Assembly (NCBI GenBank): GCA_902569115.1
Contig: CACFTI010000001.1
Span: forward strand, 90,211 to 154,210
Length of the DNA: 64,000 nucleotides
Direction: 5' to 3'
Source of the DNA: an uncultured Verrucomicrobiota bacterium
GTDB lineage: Bacteria > Verrucomicrobiota > Verrucomicrobiia > Opitutales > Seribacteraceae
Shown: piece by piece, positions 57,374 to 64,000 of the stretch
How positions within the stretch are numbered: the stretch's first letter is position 1
Layout of the letters: the number at the start of each line of letters is the position of its first letter
Position numbers and translations under genes: made by a program
The notes under the pieces: generated by a model
What the model was told of the DNA's origin: nothing
Seen by the model: the letters and a program-made list of their open reading frames with translations, nothing else
Database searches by the model: none

Positions 57374-60163
57374 TCAACTGACAGCAGCCTGGGCTGCAGC
57401 CAACCTAGCCGTGGGTACACGGAAAGGAGAACAACTCACATAGTTAAGACCAATTTTATGACAGAACTCTACGCTCTTAGGATCACCACCATGCTCGCCA
57501 CAAATTCCCAACTTTATTCCACGACGTGATGACTTTCCTCGTTTTACGCCTATTTCCATAAGTTGACCAACGCCACTCTGGTCTACACTGGCAAATGGGT
57601 TGGCATCGATAATGTCTAGCTCCGTATAATTTGGAAGGAAACTTCCGGAGTCGTCCCTACTCATGCCCATCGTGGTTTGAGTAAGATCATTCGTTCCGAA
57701 GCTGAAAAACTGTGCTGTCTTTGCAATTTCATCTGCAACGAGCGCTGCACGTGGAATTTCAATCATAGTACCCACGAGATACTTAGCTTTCTCGCCTTTC
57801 GCAGCGAAAACTTTCTTGGCTGTCTCGTGTATGACATCGACCTGAATCTCCAATTCCTTGGGGAAGCCAACTAGTGGAACCATAATTTCTGGATTCACCT
57901 CAACCCCACTCTTTTGAACGAGGATCGCTGCTTCCAAGATCGCTTGTGCCTGCATCTCAGTAATTTCGGAGTAAGAAACTCCCAATCTACAACCTCTATG
58001 ACCTAGCATAGGGTTAAACTCGTGTAGATCTTCAACCCGCTTTTTGACCGAAGCTAGTGAGACTCCTAATTTCTTGGCCAAGTCACGCTGGGCAGCTTGA
58101 TCATGAGGAAGAAATTCATGCAAAGGTGGGTCCAATAAACGGATTGTAGCGGGACGACCCTCGAGAGCCTTAAAGATACCCTGGAAGTCTTTCCTTTGGT
58201 AAGGAAGAAGCTTCTTAAGAGCCTTACGGCGATCAACTTCATTATCCGCAAGAATCATTTGACGCATTGCATCAATCCGGTTTCCTTCGAAAAACATATG
58301 CTCTGTGCGGCAAAGACCAATACCGGAAGCACCAAACGCAATTGCGTTTGCAACCTGCGACGGAGAGTCCGCATTAGTACGAACATCCATCTTGGTAGCT
58401 TTCGCACACCAATCCATTAATTGAGAGAAATTTTTATAATCACGACTTTTTCTTGGATCCAATTTCTTATCCACTAGGACTTGGATAATTTCAGACGGAG
58501 CGGTTTTCAACTCTCCGGCAAAAATTTCACCAGTCGTTCCATTTATTGAAAGGTAATCTCCTTCTTTGTAAGTGAAACCATTAACTTTTACTGAACGGGT
58601 CTTGTAATCAATATCCAATTCCGCAGCTCCGCAAACGCAGACCTTACCCATTTGCCTTGCGACTAATGCAGCGTGGGATGAAACTCCGCCGCGTGCAGTG
58701 AGGATACCTTCAGCTGCAATCATTCCACGAAGGTCTTCAGGTGAAGTTTCTTGGCGGACCAACAAAACTGGCCCTTGTTTGGCAGCTTCAACCGCCCGCT
58801 CTGCATTCATGCAGATTTTACCGGAAGCGGCACCTGGTCCAGCGGGCAAGCCTTTACAGAGCTTCTTGGCTGCTCTCTGCGCTGCTGCGTCAAAAACTGG
58901 TGCAAGGACTTGGTCGAGCTGTTCAGCAGGGACTCGCTTAATGGCGGTTTTCCAATCTATCAGTTTTTCTTTTACCATTTCAGTAGCAATCCGAACGGCA
59001 GCCAGACCTGTTCTCTTTCCGTTACGAGTTTGCAACATATACAGCTTTTCATCTTCGATCGTGAACTCGAAGTCCTGCATGTCCTTGAAATGTTTTTCTA
59101 ATTTCTTCTGCACCAAAACAAGTTCTTTGAATGGCTTAGGAAGCACGCGTTTCAGCTTGACCACGGGTTGTGGTGTCCGAACACCGGCAACCACATCTTC
59201 GCCCTGTGCATCTGTAAGGAACTCTCCGTAGAGAACTTTCTCACCTGAAGCAGGGTCACGGGTAAAGCCAACGCCTGAACCTGATTTTTTTCCCGTATTA
59301 CCAAAAACCATGGCTTGTACATTTACGGCAGTTCCCCACTCTGCAGGAATTCCATATTTGCGGCGATACACAGTGGCTCGATCGTTCATCCAGGAACTAA
59401 ACACAGCTCCAACGGATCCTTCAAGCTGCTCCCAAGGGCATGTGGGAAAGTCGTTGCCGGAACGCTTCTTAACCAATGATTTGAAACGACCAACCAACTC
59501 TTTCATTTGCTCAGTGGTGATTCTGGAATCATCCACTTCACCTTTTTCCTTGGGAAAAATCTCTTTCTTGAAATCCTCGATAATTGCCTCGAAAGGATCA
59601 TGATCTTCGCTTGGCAATTTCTGAACACCCATAACTACATCACCGTACATTTGGATGAAACGACGATAACAGTCCCAAGCAAACCTTGCGTTACCGGATG
59701 CTTGTGACAAAGCTTCGACGGTATCGTCATTCAACCCAAGATTTAGGATTGTATCCATCATCCCGGGCATGGAATCACGTGCACCAGATCTAACTGATAA
59801 CAGCAAAGGTTTCTTGGTATCTCCTAACTTTTTACCAAGTTGCTTCTCCATCAAGGCTACGGAAGAACGCATTTGGCCGTCTAAAGCCTTTGGATAAGTT
59901 CTTTTGTGTTTGTAAAAATAGGTACAAACCTCGGTGGTTATTGTAAACCCCGGAGGGACTGGTAGTCCAATTCTTGCCATCTCTGCAAGGTTGGCTCCCT
60001 TGCCACCAAGCAATTCTCTTTGTTTAGCATCTCCATCAGTCTTTTTTCCAAAGTCATAAACATATTTGACTTCTTTTTTGGAAGTTTTTGCGGAGACTCT
60101 TTTTGGAGTAGCCTTGGCTTTTGCTTTTTTGTTTGGTGCTTTCGCCTTTTTTTTCTGTGCCAT
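57374..60163 (-). CDS. ppdK: Pyruvate, phosphate dikinase
   Basis: A 929-residue enzyme that interconverts pyruvate, ATP and phosphate with PEP, AMP and pyrophosphate. The ATP-grasp domain begins with YVYDFGKK and [20 protein letters not shown]; the phosphohistidine loop is [15 protein letters not shown]; the PEP-binding barrel ends with [20 protein letters not shown] and the catalytic-Cys segment [11 protein letters not shown]. The first 33 residues form an extra tail very rich in Lys and Ala ([20 protein letters not shown]), absent from typical PPDK. No later in-frame start exists before the conserved core, so the tail seems real. It fits a pyrophosphate economy with hppA. A hairpin lies 34 bases upstream. 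Confidence 0.97.
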   Translation of the reverse strand: MAQKKKAKAPNKKAKAKATPKRVSAKTSKKEVKYVYDFGKKTDGDAKQRELLGGKGANLAEMARIGLPVPPGFTITTEVCTYFYKHKRTYPKALDGQMRSSVALMEKQLGKKLGDTKKPLLLSVRSGARDSMPGMMDTILNLGLNDDTVEALSQASGNARFAWDCYRRFIQMYGDVVMGVQKLPSEDHDPFEAIIEDFKKEIFPKEKGEVDDSRITTEQMKELVGRFKSLVKKRSGNDFPTCPWEQLEGSVGAVFSSWMNDRATVYRRKYGIPAEWGTAVNVQAMVFGNTGKKSGSGVGFTRDPASGEKVLYGEFLTDAQGEDVVAGVRTPQPVVKLKRVLPKPFKELVLVQKKLEKHFKDMQDFEFTIEDEKLYMLQTRNGKRTGLAAVRIATEMVKEKLIDWKTAIKRVPAEQLDQVLAPVFDAAAQRAAKKLCKGLPAGPGAASGKICMNAERAVEAAKQGPVLLVRQETSPEDLRGMIAAEGILTARGGVSSHAALVARQMGKVCVCGAAELDIDYKTRSVKVNGFTYKEGDYLSINGTTGEIFAGELKTAPSEIIQVLVDKKLDPRKSRDYKNFSQLMDWCAKATKMDVRTNADSPSQVANAIAFGASGIGLCRTEHMFFEGNRIDAMRQMILADNEVDRRKALKKLLPYQRKDFQGIFKALEGRPATIRLLDPPLHEFLPHDQAAQRDLAKKLGVSLASVKKRVEDLHEFNPMLGHRGCRLGVSYSEITEMQAQAILEAAILVQKSGVEVNPEIMVPLVGFPKELEIQVDVIHETAKKVFAAKGEKAKYLVGTMIEIPRAALVADEIAKTAQFFSFGTNDLTQTTMGMSRDDSGSFLPNYTELDIIDANPFASVDQSGVGQLMEIGVKRGKSSRRGIKLGICGEHGGDPKSVEFCHKIGLNYVSCSPFRVPTARLAAAQAAVS

Positions 60164-60196
60164 ATAAGGTTGAGGTTTGCTATTTCTTTAAGGTGA

Positions 60197-60215
60197 GTAA
60201 CGATCAGGTCGTTAC
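60197..60215 (-). promoter_or_regulatory. Inverted repeat before ppdK
   Basis: GTAACGA at 60197-60203 and TCGTTAC at 60209-60215 give a perfect 7-bp repeat with a 5-base spacer, 34 bases before the ppdK ATG. It may be an operator or an mRNA leader hairpin. There is no T-run, so it is not an intrinsic terminator. Confidence 0.4.
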
Positions 60216-60393
60216 GGGCTGTTAAAATCAAGTCACTTTCTCATATTTTTATAGGGTTTTGTCAACGGATGACTTTCAATTCTCGCCTTTTTAAACTTAG
60301 TCAAAAAAGAGATTTCTGAATCGACCAAATTAAAGAAATTCGACTTACTTAAGTATTCCTTTCAACTCCAATCAGAAATTTTAAGTTCATTCG

Positions 60394-61554
60394 ATGTCAT
60401 CCCCAAAAGATCAGAGACCCGCAAGTTTCGGTGACCGATTTCGTGAAGAAGGCCTGAGCGGGATACTCAAAAAAAAACCAAAGGATCCTAAAGCAGATCC
60501 AAACGAAATGCATTTCCTCGAGCACTTGGAGGAATTACGGTGGGTAATCCTCAAATCAGTAGTTGCATTTCTAGTGGGATGTATTGGCGTAGCCATTTTC
60601 ATGCAAGACTCCGTGAAGCTTCTGCAAATGCCTCTAATAAAAGCCGTTGAGGATTTTGGAGAGATCGGAATTGACTTACAATCGATTGGCTTAGAGCAGT
60701 ACACCAACCCCTTGGAAAAAAAGGAGGTTGGTCTGGGCGAATTACGCAAAGCGAGGGAGCAAGATCTAATAAATTGGGGAATTACCGACCCTCATCACCA
60801 AAATCGTATCATCAACCATTTTGCCAATGGGAGTAATCGAAATTTACTTCAAGTAATCCGGTCTTATTCACCGATCTTTATTGCCATGAAAATATGTTTT
60901 CTTGGAGGGATTGGCCTGTCCTTGCCAATGATTCTTTATTTTGTGGGAAGTTTCGTTGTCCCGGGACTGACCCCTCAGGAGAAAAAAGTCTTTTTTCCGG
61001 GATGCATAGCCGCCACCTTTTTATTTCTGGCAGGGGCCTCCATGACCTATTTTTTCATTCTTCCCCTTTCCCTCGCCTTTACTATCGAATTTTCATTCAA
61101 TGTTCTAGGTCTCGATGTTTACAGGCCTGAGGCGGGAAATTACTACAGCACTGTTATATGGATGACCTTTGCCGTAGGAATCGCATTTCAGTTTCCCCTT
61201 GTTTTAATTCTACTGATACGCATTGGCATTCTCTCTGTCAAAAAACTTCGTGAAAGTCGGAGACTTGTTCTCGTAATCCTTATGGTATCAGCAGCACTGA
61301 TTACCCCAGGCGGTGATCCGGTGAGTCTTTGCATTCTCACAATACCCCTCTACATTCTTTATGAATTCGCCATTCTTTTCGGTTCATTTATCGAGAGAAG
61401 TAAAGCACTTCGAGAATGGAATGAGTGGGATGAGAGCATCCAGGGAACTCGTCCCGAAAAACCGAAAACTGAAAAGTTATCTCTACTGCTACTTTCAATC
61501 GTTATTCTTGCTGTAGGGGGGGGGGCTTCTTGGCTTGGAAGTATCAGGATGTGA
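60394..61554 (+). CDS. tatC: Sec-independent protein translocase TatC
   Basis: A 386-residue membrane protein, clearly longer than the roughly 250-residue E. coli TatC. The core signatures are MHFLEHLEELRW (44-49 HLEELR), FVVPGLTPQEKKVFFP and MVSAALITPGGDPVSL, with six main helices. Extra parts are a basic N-terminal tail of about 38 residues, a first periplasmic loop of about 85 residues (about 72-158) and a C-terminal tail with a seventh hydrophobic stretch (KLSLLLLSIVILAVGGGA). A run of ten Gs (61516-61525) lies inside this last stretch. One extra G would join tatC to the next frame. No tatA is in the window. Confidence 0.93.
   Translation: MSSPKDQRPASFGDRFREEGLSGILKKKPKDPKADPNEMHFLEHLEELRWVILKSVVAFLVGCIGVAIFMQDSVKLLQMPLIKAVEDFGEIGIDLQSIGLEQYTNPLEKKEVGLGELRKAREQDLINWGITDPHHQNRIINHFANGSNRNLLQVIRSYSPIFIAMKICFLGGIGLSLPMILYFVGSFVVPGLTPQEKKVFFPGCIAATFLFLAGASMTYFFILPLSLAFTIEFSFNVLGLDVYRPEAGNYYSTVIWMTFAVGIAFQFPLVLILLIRIGILSVKKLRESRRLVLVILMVSAALITPGGDPVSLCILTIPLYILYEFAILFGSFIERSKALREWNEWDESIQGTRPEKPKTEKLSLLLLSIVILAVGGGASWLGSIRM
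61516..61525 (+). repeat. G10 homopolymer tract near the 3' end of tatC
   Basis: Ten consecutive Gs encode Gly-Gly-Gly plus the first base of an Ala codon. Gain of one G or loss of two places the ribosome in the frame of the downstream small gene. Such tracts are classic slippage sites and are also error-prone in sequencing. Confidence 0.95.
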
Positions 61555-61772
61555 TTAAAAACTCCCTGGATTGGTTTGATTCAGAAAAGACCGACCCAAC
61601 AATTGACTCAATCGATAGTAATCAATCAGTTGGATCTACAATCGGTGAAACAAAAGTTCTCTTGGATGACAACCGTACTTTAGTCATTGAGCTTCTTCCT
61701 ATGAATGATGCCAATTTGAGTCTTCCTCAAAAAGGGCTCTATCGGGCTAAAATAATCAATTTGGAAGAATAA
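61551..61772 (+). CDS. Small frame downstream of tatC, possibly the real TatC tail
   Basis: As a separate gene it would start at GTG 61551 inside the tatC stop (GTGA) and encode 73 residues: an acidic, Asp/Ser-rich segment followed by a beta-like part (KVLLDDNRTLVIELLPM, KGLYRAKIINLEE). No family was recognised. The frame is open further upstream to the G10 tract. With 11 Gs the joined product would read through a smooth membrane helix into this part (VILAVGGGGFLAWKYQDVIK), which looks more natural than the present TatC end. It may thus be a tail of TatC separated by a slip or a sequencing indel. Confidence 0.5.
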   Translation: MIKNSLDWFDSEKTDPTIDSIDSNQSVGSTIGETKVLLDDNRTLVIELLPMNDANLSLPQKGLYRAKIINLEE

Positions 61773-61818
61773 TCTGATTTGCTTGCATTTCCAGCGTGCA
61801 ACCATCAAAAATGGTTGC

Positions 61819-62253
61819 GTGAAAAAAACTGTAAATAAAATTGGGAAACTTCTTAAAAATTATCGTAAAAAAGCCAACCTTACCCAACCCCAACTCGCCG
61901 GTGCGAGTGGCGTTGCTACTTCAATAGTCAATGATGTTGAAAATGGAATTCGAAATGCTGGCAGCAAAACTCTTGATCGAATTGCCCGGGGCTTAAATCT
62001 TTCGGATGAAGATAGGTTTACATTCATCATGTCTGGTCTTTCTCTTTCGAAACGGGATTTTTTAATTCCTGATTTCTCAGATTATCCTCCCGAGGTTTTA
62101 AATTATTTACCATTTGTTTTTCAAAAGTCCGGCATTCACCCCAAAACGGTTAAAAAAATAATCTTACCATCAAAGGAAGATAAAAGATTTCAAATAATCC
62201 TAAAGAACGGAAAAGCAATGGCTATGGAAATTCGTATTTCACCCATCAAATAA
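61819..62253 (+). CDS. XRE-type helix-turn-helix protein
   Basis: A 144-residue protein from GTG 61819; the frame is open to a TTG at 61783, but the added part is not family-like. Residues about 5-62 form an HTH_3 domain (IGKLLKNYRKKANLTQPQLA, then GASGVATSIVNDVENGIRNA). The remaining 80 residues were not recognised. DNA-binding regulator is the natural reading. The target is unknown. It lies between the tatC tail frame (47 bases) and the S4 protein (nine bases), all on one strand. Confidence 0.8.
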   Translation: MKKTVNKIGKLLKNYRKKANLTQPQLAGASGVATSIVNDVENGIRNAGSKTLDRIARGLNLSDEDRFTFIMSGLSLSKRDFLIPDFSDYPPEVLNYLPFVFQKSGIHPKTVKKIILPSKEDKRFQIILKNGKAMAMEIRISPIK

Positions 62254-62262
62254 TTAGAGTCC

Positions 62263-62661
62263 GTGTCCTTAGACAAAGTAAGAATCGACCGATGGTTATG
62301 GTCTATTCGAGCCTATAAAACCCGATCATTGGCAACCGATGCATGCAAAAGGAACTGGGTTTCAGTTAACGGCAATCCAGTTAAACCCTCGCGAGAAATA
62401 AAATGCGGTGATCTTGTAATCTTCAAATTAGGGCCTTTAAAAAAAGAGGTTAAGGTAGTGCAATTATTAGAGAAGCGGGTATCCGCCAAGTTGGTTGAAG
62501 ACTACATGGAAGATTTAACTCCAAAAGCTGCTTACGAGGAGGCTGAAAAGGAGAGGAGGATTCTTCCTTCTGTTCCCTTTGGACAAAGACTTTCAAAAGG
62601 TAAACCTTCCAAAAAAGAACGCCGGGAAATTGAAGAGTTTTTTTATAATCATGAAGAATGA
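62263..62661 (+). CDS. S4-domain RNA-binding protein (Hsp15-like)
   Basis: A 132-residue protein from GTG 62263. Residues about 5-65 are an S4 domain (VRIDRWLWSIRAYKTRSLAT, DACKRNWVSVNGNPVKPSRE), followed by a charged Lys/Glu-rich tail, the layout of HslR/Hsp15. E. coli Hsp15 binds free 50S subunits carrying a nascent chain and helps recycle them. It starts nine bases after the HTH gene. Confidence 0.87.
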   Translation: MSLDKVRIDRWLWSIRAYKTRSLATDACKRNWVSVNGNPVKPSREIKCGDLVIFKLGPLKKEVKVVQLLEKRVSAKLVEDYMEDLTPKAAYEEAEKERRILPSVPFGQRLSKGKPSKKERREIEEFFYNHEE

Positions 62662-62786
62662 TTCAACTCAAAGCATGTTCAATATGTGGGCCACCTCGAA
62701 GAGAAAATAAATTGGTAGCAAGAGGACCCTTCTTAAGTAGAGAAAAACCACTTGCAACAAATCATTCACAAAGACATCATAATCGT

Positions 62787-64000
62787 ATGAAATCATCCCT
62801 TTGTATGTTTTTTCCCTTCATCGCGATATTGATTCTTTCGTCTTGCGTTCAAACATCTATTCCGGATCAACCACCTACAACTGTTTTACTCCATAACCTT
62901 GAGATTGATTCAGACGGAAAAGCACGTGTAAAAGCTGAAGGGAAGCCACCTTTTACTGGGAATGCAGTGGAAACTTTTGAACAAACTCCCACAAAATCAG
63001 TTTCATCATGGAAACAGGGCAAGAGGCACGGGATTACCACGACTTATTTTTATAACGGCAATATTCGCCAAACAACTACATTTGCTAATGGATTAAAACA
63101 AGGGCCATCGAAAGAATACCGTATTTCCGGTGAACTGATGGTTGAGGAGTCATATCTGCAAGACAATTTGCACGGGAAAAAAATCGAATTCCTTCCAAAC
63201 GGAAACAAGATAATGGAATTAAACTTCGTTAAAGGAAAGCTTCATGGTATTGCCAACGAATGGTTTCCTAATGGCGACCTAAAATCTTCTACCTCGTACT
63301 CCAATGGAATTCGTTCAGGAAAAGCATCTGAATGGTATGAGACAGGACAGAAGAAACTTGAACAATCTTTTAAAAATGACCTGCAAAATGGAGAGAGAAC
63401 CATTTGGTATGAAAACGGTAATAAGAGGCTTGTTGCAACTGTCCAGAACGGAGTATTGGAGGGAAAAGCAAATGGTTGGTTTTCAAATGGACAGCAACAA
63501 TTTGACTATCATTTCGTGAACAACCTCGAACATGGTGAATGTTCCGAATGGAATAATGAAGGGAAGATCATTTCAAAAATTAATTTTTCCAATGGAATAC
63601 CAGTCATAGACCTATTGACCGGACAACCATATAGCAACGACTCAATAGACCCTGCTTCATCTGACAGCAAAACTGATCAAGCAATCTCTCAGGAAGTAAA
63701 AGATGTTGAAATTGATTCATCTCCTAAAAGAGAAAATATTGATATCAACAAAGAAATTCTTCCTAGCAAGATGCCGCAAAATTCAGACATCCAAAGTGTT
63801 TCTACCTCTAAAAGTTTAGAAAAACCAAACGAAGAAATGGTCGAAACTGCAAAGTTACCCACCGAATCAGAGCAAGAAAAGGCTGTAAATGAAGAGAATG
63901 TAGAAACTAAACTCCTCGATTCTCCTAAGCCCTCTGATTTTGATCCATTTGCAAAAAAATCATCTCCGGAAAACAAGGTTTCCGAGGAGGCCACAACAAG
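62787..64000 (+). CDS. MORN_2/YwqK-like lipoprotein (3' end outside window)
   Basis: The first 404 codons are visible; the gene runs off the right edge. ATG 62787 gives a lipoprotein signal peptide with lipobox LILSSC (Cys20). The frame is open to ATG 62658, overlapping the S4 gene stop, but those 43 residues would bury the signal, so the later start is preferred. Residues about 50-275 carry eight or so MORN_2 units, each ending in a Trp/Tyr-Asn-Gly pattern (GKRHGITTTYFYNGNIRQTT, GKLHGIANEWFPNGDLKSS, GEGK-like steps). The rest is acidic, Ser/Glu/Lys-rich and of low complexity. The YwqK name (antitoxin) is a database label; no toxin partner is seen. It is probably an outer-membrane lipoprotein. 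Confidence 0.75.
   Translation, partial: MKSSLCMFFPFIAILILSSCVQTSIPDQPPTTVLLHNLEIDSDGKARVKAEGKPPFTGNAVETFEQTPTKSVSSWKQGKRHGITTTYFYNGNIRQTTTFANGLKQGPSKEYRISGELMVEESYLQDNLHGKKIEFLPNGNKIMELNFVKGKLHGIANEWFPNGDLKSSTSYSNGIRSGKASEWYETGQKKLEQSFKNDLQNGERTIWYENGNKRLVATVQNGVLEGKANGWFSNGQQQFDYHFVNNLEHGECSEWNNEGKIISKINFSNGIPVIDLLTGQPYSNDSIDPASSDSKTDQAISQEVKDVEIDSSPKRENIDINKEILPSKMPQNSDIQSVSTSKSLEKPNEEMVETAKLPTESEQEKAVNEENVETKLLDSPKPSDFDPFAKKSSPENKVSEEATT

Noticed and set aside
58698..59231. 177-codon + strand frame
   Set aside because: Antisense to ppdK, which is intact and family-like over this stretch.
62658..62786. Upstream ATG start for the right-edge YwqK-like gene
   Set aside because: It is in frame and overlaps the S4 gene stop, but it would place 43 residues before a clear lipoprotein signal peptide.

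Overview
The window looks like chromosomal core DNA of a Gram-negative bacterium of the Planctomycetota-Verrucomicrobiota-Chlamydiota group, most likely Verrucomicrobiota of the Opitutae type. The taxon is inferred from gene content, not from a marker-gene search. Supporting signs are a MoxR/DUF58/BatA/vWA cluster with a giant coiled-coil protein, an SHD1-LIM-DA1 peptidase, a GYF_2-LRR membrane protein, PA14-type domains, several MORN/YwqK-like lipoproteins, a b558-type succinate dehydrogenase and an outer-membrane (LptE/BamD-like) gene set. No insertion sequence, prophage, CRISPR array or rRNA operon was seen. One tRNA-Ser(CGA) is present.

Layout. 1-1388 (-): end of a PDZ-like protein, then an ECF sigma factor with a membrane-anchored putative anti-sigma protein. 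1389-1691: a gap with an orphan intrinsic terminator. 1692-6433 (+): an ebo-type cluster (eboE, eboC, eboD, eboF; eboA and eboB not seen). 6583-21784 (+): a tightly coupled six-gene unit of MoxR ATPase, DUF58, BatA-like protein, a vWA protein carrying a PA14 insertion, a 2139-residue coiled-coil membrane protein, and a secreted terpenoid-cyclase-fold protein. 21789-28614 (-): amidohydrolase, DA1-like peptidase, argH, sdhB-sdhA-sdhC. 28816-33423 (+): pyrG, amidohydrolase, and a two-gene ABC system. 33456-36065 (-): clpB. 36405-41769: nth, GYF_2-LRR protein, YwqK-like protein, K+-dependent membrane pyrophosphatase. 41789-47340 (-): envelope/lipid run uppP-rpmF-plsX-fabH-BamD-like-LptE-like-rpe. 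47404-51256 (+): trpD, glmM, TPR protein. Then tRNA-Ser (-), MORN lipoprotein and gcvP (+), small membrane protein (+), ppdK and hflX (-), tatC with a downstream small frame, HTH protein, S4 protein, and a YwqK-like lipoprotein cut by the right edge.

How the genes work together. Much of the window is housekeeping: TCA cycle (sdh), nucleotide and amino-acid synthesis (pyrG, argH, trpD, gcvP), phospholipid and cell-wall precursors (plsX, fabH, uppP, glmM), pyrophosphate-based energetics (hppA with ppdK), protein quality control (clpB), Tat export and DNA repair (nth). The less ordinary parts are the ebo cluster, the MoxR-to-toroid unit, the bacterial LIM-DA1 protease, and a run of ten Gs near the end of tatC where one extra G would fuse tatC to the next reading frame. 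Many gene junctions are NTGA stop-start overlaps using GTG or TTG starts, so translational coupling seems common here, and clear Shine-Dalgarno sequences are scarce.
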